NCBI RefSeq assembly: GCF_037975245.1
Contig: NC_092572.1
Span: 2,085,501-2,149,500, forward strand
From: Apostichopus japonicus
Lineage: Eukaryota; Echinodermata; Holothuroidea; Aspidochirotida; Stichopodidae
Direction: 5' to 3'
Length of the DNA: 64,000 nucleotides
Of this stretch, positions 1 through 12,115 are shown piece by piece (the stretch's first letter is position 1; each line of letters starts with the position of its first letter). The notes below the pieces were generated by a model. The model was given only the letters and a program-made list of their open reading frames with translations, had not been told where the DNA came from and made no database searches. Both the position numbers and the translations under genes were made by a program.

Positions 1-335
1 AAATTATACGATATTTATCCAAATAACCTATGTATGGAGAATGAAACATTTAATGAAAAAGGTAAGGCTATGACATTAAAACGCTTGCAAGTTAATTCAA
101 AATACTTGTTATTCATACTTGTCACCACTCTTTAGCTATATATTCAATTCTTTAAATAATCTCTTATTTTGTCTACTATTTAGAGCTTGCTCGCACAAAG
201 GAAAAAGAAATCAATAATTCAGTAGGTATTACGGTATACGCAGGAAATTTCACGTTTTGGGGATTGGCAAAGCATCCCTATTTTCCAATATTTTAGTTTC
301 ATAATATTATTATTATTAATCCATTGTGTATACAG

Positions 336-2389
336 AAAAATCCTCCTACGGCATGGATGGCTACAGAGATATTTCTTCTTGACAAGTATTTTCTCAAGAG
401 TGATTCTTGGCACTTTTCCGTTTTCTTGTGGCAGCTTCTGTCGATAGGTAATATTTCATACGCTGAATTACTATAGGACCAACCAATTGAAGACTGTCAA
501 ATTTCAAATTTTGGGAGAGAAACGTATTTGTTTTCATATATTTTCATCTGAGAACACTGATTCATCATTCATTTGTTATTCTAATATGTGTTGAACTTTT
601 CTTGCAAGGTAAAATACCGTTTGCTGGTATCTCCCAAGAAGATATCAAAGCGAAGGTTCTTGACGAGTTTATGTTATCGAGGCCGTACGTTTGTCCAAAA
701 GATATGTAAGGAAGACGAATTTTTTTTACTAATTTCATTAAAAGAGTGTTAAGTTGTTACTTGCATGCAGAATACAATATACATAATAATGTTAACTGAA
801 AATAACCGAAATGGATAAGGAATACAAATATCCTTCTTGTGAATAGTTAAACATACCTTATAATATAACGGGACAAATAACTATAGTTCTAAGTGCACGA
901 CTTGTTACTAGAGTTACAATTTGATGGTTCTTAACTGTAATTACCTTAATAGCTTAAAGTAGTTATGTGACTCCACTTAAATGTTTTTTTTTTAAACTAA
1001 GAAGACTAGCAAAGACATGTTCATGACATATATTTGTCCTATAACTCAGCATACTGAACGCATTTGTGTATTGTGTCAGTGAAGTACGTTTGTACAACAA
1101 AGATTTATTTGTTCAATTCCTGATGAAAAAGTGTTCAAACCATAGAAGTAGAACAAATACATAATAGTGTACTTATACGGTAGCTTACAGCATGATGTTA
1201 CTCGATTTCCACGCATGTGAAAGTATGTCTGTTGATCGCCAAACAGGCGTGAAACTCAATTAACAACGTGCTGCAAGTTACCATATAGGTAATGTATACT
1301 AGATCCGGCTTTAGGGATCACAAATGATTGATATTGTTTGATCTCTAGAGTAAGGCAAAATATGTCACCAAAAACAGAACTAGTATTTTTCGATACAGGT
1401 GTCAAACGCCTACAGTGGAATTACGACCTTTCTTACCGGTTTCGAACCTCTAGACATACAATCAGCGTCCGTAGCCTAGCGGTTAGGGTGTCCGCGTACA
1501 GAGCGGGAGACCCGGGTTCGAATCCCGGTGGAGGCTGGGAATTTTTCACTGTTCTTGATTTTCCAACTCATTACGAATTTCATTTATATATATATATATA
1601 TTTATATATATATAATTATTAGAGAACACCAGAGAAATAAGATATTATTCATAAGCTTTCTGTACAGTCATGGTTTATATATTTGGTTCTAATTCCATCC
1701 ATGCAACTTACGCTTATCTAGCGTCATACGTTCGTTGTGTTACATTTTGGGCTTTTCATTCGACTTCTAAGTATTGCTGACGAAGGTCCCAGGAGGACCG
1801 AAAATTCCAATATATTTTCTTAAACTTAACTCCGTATTTGTCAATTATGAGTATTATCTTATTTCTCTGGTTTTCTCTAATAATATTTGAACAAATGAAT
1901 GACGATATAGTTAAAAGCAACCAACATTGCTGAAGATAATTCTATATTGGAAATCACTTAATAACTCACTCGTATAAAATTCGTTTAATAAATTGCTCAT
2001 TTTGTGAAGTTTGTAACAAACTAACAATCATCCTTACGTTTTTCTGTATTACATTGAAAGATATCAGTCCAATCGTGTACTAGCTTTCACTTCTTAACTT
2101 TCATCAGGTTTCGAGTTATGGTGTCTTGCTGGCAAAAGAACCACACCGTGCGACCTTCATGCATTGATATATTGAAAGCTATTCGATGTGAATATGAAAA
2201 GTTTCATGAGGTTAGTAAACCATATATAAGCAATATATCTTAGAACTTCCTTAGAAAAACATACTTATTACAATTAAATTAATCTTGAAGATTTAAAGAT
2301 AATAAAAAATCGAGTTTAACTTAAATTGTTATATATATGTTCTCTTTCAGAAATATCAAGACTGTGATAACTCAGAAATCCCGGAGTGA
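336..2389 (+). CDS. Receptor tyrosine kinase-like gene, C-terminal half of kinase domain (partial, continues left)
   Basis: Four exons join in phase: 336-447, 609-705, 2108-2210 and 2351-2389 (stop TGA 2387-2389), each bounded by AG and GT. Together they read as the second half of a protein kinase C-lobe of the tyrosine-kinase type. The P+1/APE region reads AWMATEI (usually WMAPE), followed by KSDSWHFSVFLWQLLSIG (usually SDVWSFGVLLWE..S.G), GKIPFAGIS, and CPKDMFRVMVSCWQKNHTVR (usual CP..M...M..CW......RP). A short tail ends in NSEIPE. A further upstream exon may lie at 1-61 (reads KLYDIYPNN before a GTAAGG donor), but its phase is off by one base. The HRD loop, N-lobe, membrane segment and ectodomain lie outside the window. 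APE is ATE and SDVW is SDSW, so the kinase is divergent and its activity cannot be judged. The family is clear; the exact orthologue is not. Confidence 0.75.
1420..1580 (+). repeat. tRNA-derived SINE, copy A1 (in kinase intron)
   Basis: The tRNA-like core at 1465-1536 has a Pol III box A-like stretch (TAGCCTAGCGGTTAGG) and a box B (GGTTCGAATCCC). The head contains TTACCGGTTTCGAACCTC and the tail GTTCTTGATTTTCCAACTCA, running into a TA microsatellite. Both head and tail recur in inverted orientation at 2690-2845. This makes it a SINE copy rather than a lone tRNA gene. Confidence 0.75.
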
Positions 2390-2689
2390 TTCTATGTCGA
2401 TAGTTTAATCAGTGAATGGTGTTTCTATATCGAGGAGTCTTGACTTCCTCGTTTGAAGTTTCAAATTATCGTCAAATCTGATTCGGTAAAAAAAACCACC
2501 AGGGATTGAAATATTTACCAATTATAGCTACCTTCCGGGATAATCCGAGAAACCAGCAAAGCATACAAATAACGCGAGGGCTATTTTATTCTAGTAACGT
2601 GAAAAACAATAACGTGAACAAAAATATATATATATATACATATGTATATATATACATATATATATATGTATATATATGTATATATATAT

Positions 2690-2840
2690 AAATGAAAATC
2701 GTAATGAGTTAGAAAATCAAGAACAGTGAAGAAACTTTCAGCCTCCACCGGGATTCGAACCACGGGCCTTCCGCTCTGTACGCGGACACCCTAACCACTA
2801 CGCTAATTGTAGGGAGGTTCGAAACCGGTAAGGAAGGTCG

Positions 2841-2845
<5 letters not shown>
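2690..2845 (-). repeat. tRNA-derived SINE, copy A2
   Basis: Inverted copy of the element at 1420-1580. The tRNA-like core is at 2740-2812 on the minus strand, with the same head (GGTTTCGAACCTC) and the same tail (GTTCTTGATTTTC). It is flanked on both sides by TA-rich microsatellite. It lies just beyond the kinase stop codon. Confidence 0.75.
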
Positions 2846-2890
<45 letters not shown>

Positions 2891-2977
2891 CATGATATAT
2901 GATATGATATATATGATATGATATATGATATGATATATATATGTTAATATATATAAATATATATGTCTATATATATA

Positions 2978-3009
<32 letters not shown>
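2841..3009. repeat. AT/GATATG microsatellite
   Basis: Runs of AT interrupted by (G)ATATGAT units. Short open frames across it are low-complexity artefacts. Confidence 0.9.
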
Positions 3010-3012
<3 letters not shown>

Positions 3013-3090
3013 TTATCAGTCAATCGATGGAAGGTATCTGTACTACATTAATCATTTAATTTTTCGGTTTGTTAACTGTATCAATCATAG

Positions 3091-3256
3091 AATTGTATGT
3101 AGGTATGTATTTTAGCCTTATTGGCTTATCAAAGCCGCAGGCTGATAGAAGCAGTGTCTTAGATACATATTTAACAACGTCCATGATTGTGAATTGTCAA
3201 TTGTTAACAACTCTCTTACTGGACGACATACATTAATCTTGGAGTGACTCGAATAG
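3091..3256 (-). repeat. SINE family B, decayed copy
   Basis: It shares with 43243-43495 the blocks GTATGTATTTTAG, ATTGGCTTATCAAAGCCG, GAATTGTCAATTG and GGACGACATACATTAATCT in the same order. The tRNA-like head seen in the other copy is degraded here. Orientation is assigned from that better copy. Confidence 0.6.
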
Positions 3257-6200
3257 TATCATTATATGAAGGTCATATGTGCAACAACCGACCTGCATCT
3301 GTGAAAGTGTTTATACAATAAGATTTGTTTCTAAGTATTACTAAATAATGTCAGAAGTAATGTGTATATTCGGAAGAAAGTCCCTTTTTGCAATGCAATA
3401 GAGAAGTAAGAGATTATCTTCACACACAGATTTAATACAGAGCAACCCCTTAAGTAACTTAAAAGAATCTAGTTTAAAGTATCACTAAGAGAGTATATAT
3501 TTCTTAGATTTGTAAATAAATGATGATCATTTTGGAAATGGTTACGACTGGTCTACTTGTTAAATAATTATAAGTTGCATTCGTCGTTATTTGTCGTGCC
3601 AGTCATACGTTGATGATTGTCTAATAAGTATGATTAAGTGATAAACTGAAAGTGAAACAAGCCTTTTGTGAAAAATAAAAGTTCAATTGAAATGAGTACT
3701 CAAGTGACAATCATTGATAAGCCTATTGGAGCAGATACAACGTTAAACCTGAATTCTATAGAATACGGTTTTACTTTTTCTAGGTATTGAACTTCCAAAA
3801 TAGAGAAGAGGAATTTCAACAAACTAAAAGTATTAGTTAAAGAGAGCAAAAATTATCTCACAAATCCTAGTTAATAATTTCCTGTTGTGAGATTCGAATG
3901 ATCCTTATTTTGCAACGACGAGTTACTTTGCTCTTTAGTGGAAATGAACTTCCAAACCCTTGTTATCGTTAGATACTTTATTCAAGAAATCGACCTTTTT
4001 TCCGGGCAGATTCCGGCAGAAACTATTTGACTACCGCAAAATAGAACGCTTATTGAAATAGGCTATTCATTAATTAATGTATATAGCCTACTGTCGACTT
4101 AGCCTAACCAACTTGTTCATATCGTTCCTGACTGAACAACAGGAAACCTTTAATACCCTTTACCAAACATCATCGATATACTTGAGCAGCATAGGAAAAT
4201 CATCGGTTCCTTTTTAACTTAACTGTAACTAGTATGTTTTATTAATAAAGATATCCCCAGTAGCATAGGCTAGACAACTTTTCCATTTCCCTAGCTAACA
4301 ATTGAAAATTACATCCAATACTTAGTTGCCGTTATTAAACATAAAACCAAACCGAAGATGAAGAATGGGCTATATCGTTCTATCATGATTTAGTAAATCA
4401 TCGTCAGATCACCATTGCAGTATTTCCTTCTAACACAAGTGTACAAGTATAATAACATAATTGTGTGTACTGACTGTACACATTCATTCGAAGTGTACTG
4501 GCTGTGTGTACATTGTATGTGCTTGCTGTGTTTACACTCCATTACAAAGCATCCTTAGAGACCAGTTAGTTGCACCAATGACTTTCTACAATAGGAGACC
4601 CTCCGTGGTTGCACTATTGCTTAACACTTTGTTTACACTTGATTCCACACAATAGATGCAGGCATATCTAGCTGAACATTCCCCTTTCCAAACTGCACTA
4701 GACTGGTTTAAATTTACACCCTAATTGGCTATGTATCAAAACTCACATGCTATTATTAATATGGTCACGTGCCTGTTACGTATGATAGGAATATAACGAT
4801 TATTGTTTTACCTTAAACGGGGAAATGTTAGAGATGGATCAAACAAGCTCTCCCTCCACCCCCCCCCCCCATTCTCTCTCTTTTTGGCTGTCTGTCACTC
4901 TCGAGCATTATATGTCTCTTTATATATGTTTCTACCTATTTATTTTCACTACATATTATATATGAGTGTATCATATGAATGTATCAGAACTCATGTCAGC
5001 ATGCATCTGTAGTATAATCAAAAAGGGTCCCTTTTAAGTTCTAATGCGAGTTTAGTGTTATTTTATCGATAGAAAAATAAAATAATACCAATATTAGAGA
5101 CAGCAACACACATAGCTTCAAAGGCTCACTTCTTAGTTGTTTCTCAATGTCTAACACATGTAATACCCGCGAAATTGACTTTGCGAATTTTTGGACAATA
5201 CTGTAGTGTACAGCATTGTTTAGAACGCAGGATTTTGCATATGGAAACCAATATTTTAGCAAAATTCTTCCAATTGCTTCCGTCCGGCAAACATTTCGAA
5301 GGAAACAAACCCCAAGTGCACTCACTCGCAGCTAGGCCTATGCAAAACAAGAAGATATTTCTTTTCAAAAACCACAACTTCCTCCAAAAGGAACCACAAT
5401 TCCAATCCTTTGTACAGATAATTGAATTTTTTGGCAAACAAATCACAACAACCAACTGCAAGTACAGAGTTAACCACATTTCCATTACAGAGATTTTCAT
5501 GCTAAAAATAGTCATTGGTGGTTTCCAAATTTCCTGCCTCGATTGGCTAATGGCCCTTACCATTATGTACAGGCATTCTTGAATCTATAAAACTCAACGA
5601 ATACATGGGGTGTTGTTTAAAATAATACAACTACTTGTAAATATGGTAACTAGTCTACAGCAAACTTTCCGCCTTTAGAATTTGACAATAATTGTGTTGT
5701 TCTATACTATATAGTTACAACAACAAGTATTTTGCGTTCCTTTAGAGGTATTTTAAAGTGCATGTTTTTTTTTGAAAACTGTAGGAACATGATTTAACGT
5801 TTAAACTTTAAAAATACTAGTTACAATAATGTGTGTAGAGTTATAGACATTTTATGTGATGTATGACACTGTCCATTAATCATGTTGGGGCGCGGGAATT
5901 CTCTGGAAGTGAAAAATGTTTTCTGTAATCGTTTCCGATCATTCCTGGAAACGGATGGTAAGCTCAGTGTATACAGCACATACATTGCAGCAACATAGAA
6001 GAATATGCGGGTATGCTCACATGCACATTTTAGTATAGTACTGCACAGCATACGGTACACTTTGTACTCCAGCTAGCTTATCATACGTGCGTGCAGCCAC
6101 CACGGTCTGTTGTGTACAACGTATACCATACTTTACGTAACCATTATTGCATATGTATTTCTAAGTATCCACATTCTGTTTTACTTATAACAAAACGTGC

Positions 6201-7320
6201 TAACTGCAGGTTAGCGATGCGAATGAATGGGCGTACAGCTAAAGTGTAGGATTTTCCCCTCATTACTGAACGTACCAAAATGCTCTTTATTTCTTACGTT
6301 GTTACTATCAGGAATTGGGCGATATCATCACTAACTATCACTATCATATTTTTTTTTTTTTTGGGTGGGGGGGGGTTGGAATATGATTTACAGAATAGGG
6401 ATTTTCTGAGTTTTGTTCTAAGTTATGAACACTTACGGCAAATGCTAGTCATCTGTCGGAAAACCTTTGGCAATGTTTAAGGTTGTCCGACGTGATTTCT
6501 GGTCATCTTTGGACGACATGACGACTGTTATATTTGAGTCCTGGTGTGTTTCTTTACTATGCTTACTATTGTCTACAGACCTTACTGTTGCCTCCGTTCA
6601 TTTATTGCTGGACCACAACTTGCCTCTTACGTTACCAAAGTAAGAATGTCCTTATACGTCAAACTCCACATTGAGAGGTGTTCCAACCTTTTCTTTGTGT
6701 TTGTTCCAACGGTATATTTAAACCACAGAGGTAACACAAGCATCCGTTTGCATTAAGCTTTTGGATTAATGATGTTTCGCCTTTTCTTGTTTTATTTTGG
6801 ATGAAATGTTTTGCAATCGTTTATTTCTTCTATTAATATGTGTGAATATGATGTTCTGTTGCTATGGTTAGCGATATAATTTCAATATGCAGAAACAGCC
6901 AACTTACAACAATACCATATACCCATACATGTCGGATACATAAATTAAACAACGTTAGGCCTACTTAACAGCAACATAGCGAACGACAGCTTTACCGTAC
7001 CTACAAACTACACATAACGTATCACAAAAGAGTAAAGTTTAACAAGGGAACTGCTTTGTATTTGATAGAAAAATGTTCTGCTAAAAATCATTCCCTTTTG
7101 GAGCAATTTGTACAAACAAAGGCTAATAAGTCTGTTTAGGTCGTAGTGTACTTTCTGCCACACTACAAAGCCACATACGAATTGCAAGTACTTCAGCAAT
7201 AGCTGCTTGAAAACTACCTCCCTAGATTGTGTCACAGATACAAAGATAATACGATTTCAGTGTGACTATAGACTGCAATATATAGGGATCTACATTAATA
7301 GTTGGGAGTTATTACAAATA
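3257..7320. other. Gene-less stretch
   Basis: AT-rich sequence with no exon chain or recognisable domain. Overlapping opposite-strand open frames at 5144-5582 (about 135-139 codons each) have no motif I can recognise and look like chance or old repeat. Small poly-C and poly-T tracts occur at about 4860 and 6350. Confidence 0.5.
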
Positions 7321-7324
7321 AATA

Positions 7325-7474
7325 TATAAATATTTAAATATATATATATATATACATACGTGTGTGTGTATATATATATATATGTATATATATATACACA
7401 CACATATATATATACACACATATATATATATATATATCTATATATATATATCTTTATATATATATATATATATC

Positions 7475-7525
<51 letters not shown>
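7325..7525. repeat. TA/CATA microsatellite
   Basis: About 200 bp of alternating TA with CACACA and TCTA interruptions. The open frames made only of Y, I, T and H residues are artefacts. Confidence 0.95.
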
Positions 7526-7526
<1 letters not shown>

Positions 7527-10460
7527 AACAAAGCATTAGACAACACGACGATCTACCACACTTTGGTCAGAAATATCATTGAAGTAAGAAGGTATTTAGA
7601 ACGCTGTAGCTATTTCTAGATCTCATTTTCAGAGTTGAGAATTGATATTCGTATGTTTGTTGAATAAAGGGACATCATACCTCGCAAATTTCTACATCAA
7701 ATTTGGGATGCATCAGTCGATACATATGCACTAAAGTCATAACCCTTTGGTAATGTTGGAGCCCAAAATGAAGATCTGGCTACAACTGAATGATAGTGCT
7801 TTGTTTATTTCATTTTCAATAGCATTTCTTTGGTACATTCAAACATTTAAATAACCAATATAAGCAGACTTGCAGTATTTTAGCACCTTTATTTCATAAT
7901 CTTATATTATATGAGCGTATGTTCCCCAAACTACTTCTAGGACTATACGCAACCGAATAATATGCAATTGGAAAATGATAATTGGCTTGTTTGCCAACAT
8001 TTGTTAAATCAAATGAACCGATTTAACCATCAAGCAAGGTCCATGACTGTTATGCATGCGAGGGAGGGTGAGGAGGGGAGAGTTTCTACGGCTTCTTTCA
8101 TGATGCCATTAAATATTCGTACTACGCACCTATACCTGTCTTCAATAAATTTAACTTGTTCATTACTTTAGACAAAGAACAACGAAATTTTTGACTGGAA
8201 CGAGATATGAGGCTGTGACCTGTGGATGACATATCCAGGGCTCTACAAACTGAGCTACACAGCGCTTTGTTCATGGAGATCCCTATATACACGTATGCTT
8301 TGTCAGCAGACACTGTATTTCCTGTATACTTATAACCCGTGATCATGCCCAGTTTCCTTCGATACACACTAGAAAGCGACCTGCAAGTAATTTCAAGATA
8401 ACCTTGTCATTTTTATGGGTTTCAAAAAACATGTTTCTGCTATCACAGGCCTACACAAATTCTACCCAGTGAATGGATAAAACATTTCTATATCTAACAA
8501 GGGATATTGTATGTACTTTGACAACATATGGTATTATCAACCGTTTAATATAATGTTGTTGATACACGAAAACACCAGACAGTAACTGATCTTGAACAAA
8601 CGATGCAAATCATGTAATATTTTAATTACTTTTTACGTAGCTGTGCTTTCTAGACTTGTATAACATAAAGTATAAAGGTCCCAGTATGTCAGTTACCTCA
8701 GGGTACATCTTGTATTATGGGACTTTGAAATATAATTAACCACACAAAGAGTACTTATATCAATTTCTTATTTACACAGAGAGGAAACACCGATAAATAA
8801 TTTAAATTCTAGTCGTATAAGGTTGTAGCTGTAACGTCAAGGTAAAATATTGGATTAGATAATGAACAAACTCGACATCGGTACTGGGTCCCAACTTGAA
8901 AGAGAAGGTTTATAATATTGACAATAGTCTTTCTGTGAAATATTTAAACTGTGGAATGTTCAGTCAAAAGAAAACACGGAATCATTAATCGTGCTTTGAC
9001 CAAACATGTTTGTGATTCGCACAAGTCAATGACGTTTCGGAGATGAATTCAGAGCATATCAATTGAATTAGGAAGAATGCTGACGCAGTGTCTTTGCAGT
9101 GTTAAACTGTGAAGCCTTCAGAAAAAGTGAGGACGCTTTGCGTTGTTCGGCAAAAAGGCAGATCATGTCTACGTCTTCATACATACATTGTTTAGTTGAC
9201 CTTGAAATTAAATTTGAGAATGGTTAGAATCCTGAACCAATTTGAGCCCCCCCCCCCCCTGTCTCTACAGACTCTAGAAAGTGGGATGCAACTAAGTTGA
9301 ACTTGTTATATCCGGAAAGTGTCATTCCCGGTATCAGATAGGCACATGGCAAACATTTTACTTGCTTGTATTATTTTATTGCTACACTCAGGTAGAGTCA
9401 TAGTTGTATCTGGAAGATGCCGTGAAAAAGCAACACCCCCCCCCCCTCCTCCTTCCCAAACACACCTACTTTTGTTACTTGTATTTTATTCTGGGCATGT
9501 AGTTACAAATTAAGTGGTAGTTTATGTAGGATAACAGATCCAACCTTATGAAGTGAGAGTGCAAAAAGTTTGATGCATGTCAACATTCAGTCAAAGTCAT
9601 CAAAGGATGAAGTTTTAGCACGAGGAATGGCGTGGGTGGGTCATTTTGCCTACAAAGCTTTGTCCGAAAATGGTTAGTGAATATCATTAGGCCTCAAAAT
9701 TATAGTTGAGTAAATTTAGGTAACTAGTCTAAAACGTTTTTGTCCAGAGCATACCTGGCTAGGCCGAGTAGACATTGGTCTACCTTAAAAACTCAGTATA
9801 CTGGCTAGGCCTATATTGCTCATGCCATTTTGCAACATTTACAGTGTTGGGAATATGTTACAAATAGAGGATGTTTTTGAATATTTGTACTATTCTAGAA
9901 ATGTTAGTAGACTGAAATATTCTAGGCTTAATTTATTGCCTAGGTTAATATAAGATAGACCAAGGGCAAGGTTACGTACATGGTCCTAGGCCTAAAATAG
10001 CCTAAGCCTACTTTCCTAGTAGTGAATTGTGATAAGACCATGACATCATACACATCATCCATGTAATTAAGGCAAGTGAATATAATGATGTGGTGTGTTG
10101 TCATTAGGCTTTAGTTATACCGCATCCGAAAGGACAGCAGTAGCCGGTCTAGGGGCCAAGGCTAACTATAACCAGGGTCCACTAAATAACGATACAACAG
10201 CTGAGGAGACGACACTATGAAAGTTATTAGATACCTATATAATTGATTTTACTACCGCGTCCTAAGAATTTCTTGTGAAAGTGCAGTCCACTGCCATATT
10301 TTGTATATTTTCGAACCCAAATACGGCACACGATATCACCATTTTGATTGATTTATGCCAACGTTATCACTTTAGTTATGTCGAAGACGTAATGTTTGTA
10401 ATAGGTGCTGGTACTCTTTTACCGTACAACCAAACCGCTGTGACTACATGTATTATAGCA
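7526..10460. other. Gene-less stretch
   Basis: Apart from the tRNA-like remnant at 8185-8265, I see no gene. Poly-C tracts occur at about 9247 and 9436. Short open frames have no family resemblance. Confidence 0.5.
8185..8265 (-). repeat. tRNA-like SINE remnant
   Basis: On the minus strand the segment reads TGTAGCTCAGTTTGTAGAGC, a good box A/D-arm. A weak box B-like CTCGTTCCAGTC follows about 45 nt later. No convincing cloverleaf acceptor stem is visible, so it is called a tRNA-derived repeat remnant and not a tRNA gene. Confidence 0.4.
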
Positions 10461-10464
10461 TTAT

Positions 10465-12115
10465 TGCAATGATGCATGCCTGAGTACATTCCCTTTCCAT
10501 ATGCTCACTTTCCAGATGCTCATGACTATTATGTGATATGGTAAATGTACAATTCAGTGAAACAAGAACAAGACAAATTTCATGTTGACACCTATTAGGG
10601 CATATGGTGTTGCTTAAAGTACATTGCATTTCTAATCTTAAGAAGAAGTTTACTACAAAATTTGTCCCTTGTACTCAAATTCAGTGTTTCAGTTTCAGCT
10701 AACCTGCCACGCCCAGCATCCCACTCCACACTACAATGACGTGATCGACAAGAGAAAAGCTGCTACCAGATGTCAACCAGTTTATAGCAGCTCAGTGGAA
10801 ATGTTTATTGTTGTCTGAGATAATTAGGAAGTTGAACAGTACTGACACGGATCAGGCGGTGACCATGAACAATATGTTATGAAAGGCGAGTTGTTAAAAC
10901 TTTTTGATAAGAATTTGATGAGTATCATTGTTTTCCCACAAGAACTTGTTCATAGGGTGATCACACACTTACATTGTGCATCAAACTTGCTCACATCTGG
11001 GGGCAAGGCAGACAATTTATAAACTATGTGGGAACTATTGGTGGAAGAATGAGGTGTCAAGTATAAGCTTTCATCAAGAGGTTTTGGATTTGCCATTTTC
11101 ACAAATCAGTCTTCCAAAAACCGTGGGTCACATGTTGTCCACCAGTAGAACTTATCCACGAGAGATTGTGGCGATGGATTAACTGGGGCAATTTCCAGAG
11201 AGCAAAGAAATAAATGTCACATAATGTGTATATATTGATGTTGACTGATCACTTTTCAAAATTTTCCAGGTTATATTTATAGAAGATAGCATCCGGTTCA
11301 GCTTTGGATTGTGTTCTTAGACAGATGTTTTGCACATTGGGAGCGTGTCAAAATTTGGTCTCAGATAAAATACCACATCAGGTGTGAATGGATGTTGCTG
11401 CATTATGCATTTTATGTGTTGTCAAGAGAGTGTTCACAGTTCCCTATCACCCACAGTAGAATGAGGTGGAGAGAATGAATCGTTACTTGTTGTCCATGTT
11501 TTATTGTTTTGTATAGAAACTGATCATTTGCATTTAAATACACATGTGGTGGAATTCATATTTGCGATAAATTCTTATAAACATTATGCCACAGGATATT
11601 CCCCATTTGAGTTGTTTCTATGACGTTAGCTTCTGGGACCAGTGGAGTGTCTGGATCAATACTCACAAGTGGAATTAGTGACAGGACAGGCATGTGCAAA
11701 ACTGCAATAAAACCAGGGACTAAGCATAGGATATGGTGTTGCTTAAAGCACATCTCATTTCTAATCTTAGGAAGAAGTTTGCTGCAAAACATGCCCCTAA
11801 AATGGCGAGGGTCGAGTTACTTCTTTACTTACTTCCATTAATTTTGAAATAAGGGGCAGATGTAGATGTCACTGATACCGTGGCTACTTGTGTGTTGTAA
11901 CGATGTATGCCCGAGTACATTACCATTCCATGTGTTCACTACTAATATGTGATAGGGACATAGCATGTAGCATCATGAGAGTGAATGTAAATGCAGTCAA
12001 TTAACCAAAGACCTCCTTCCTGCTAAGTTGTTTAGTATTGTATTCAAGTGAAGAGTTTCAGCTACAGGTAGCTTGCCGCCCCAACCTGCACCTCCACTCT
12101 ACATGACCAGCGGCA
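10465..12115 (+). pseudogene. Decayed Ty3/gypsy-like pol (integrase) remnant
   Basis: Fragments in shifting frames resemble the integrase end of a Ty3/gypsy polyprotein. Around 10980-11060 the reading LGARQTIYKLCGNYWWKNEV resembles the zinc-binding region. Around 11440-11480 there is a YHPQ..EVERMNRYL-like stretch, and around 11580-11620 a TGYSPFELF-like stretch. Around 11725-11800 lies the LK.HLISNLRKKFAAKHAP-like tail seen at the end of pol. The reading is broken by many stops. Two direct repeats (about 10471-10745 and 11727-12115) share the pol-tail block and other segments in rearranged order. It is an old, dead insertion. Confidence 0.55.

Noticed and set aside
1465-1536. A functional tRNA gene
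   Set aside because: The acceptor stem does not pair well, and the flanking head and tail recur at 2690-2845, so it is a SINE.
5144-5582. Opposite-strand open frames of 139 and 135 codons
   Set aside because: No recognisable motif, no splice-compatible neighbours, and both strands open over the same bases; probably chance or an old repeat.
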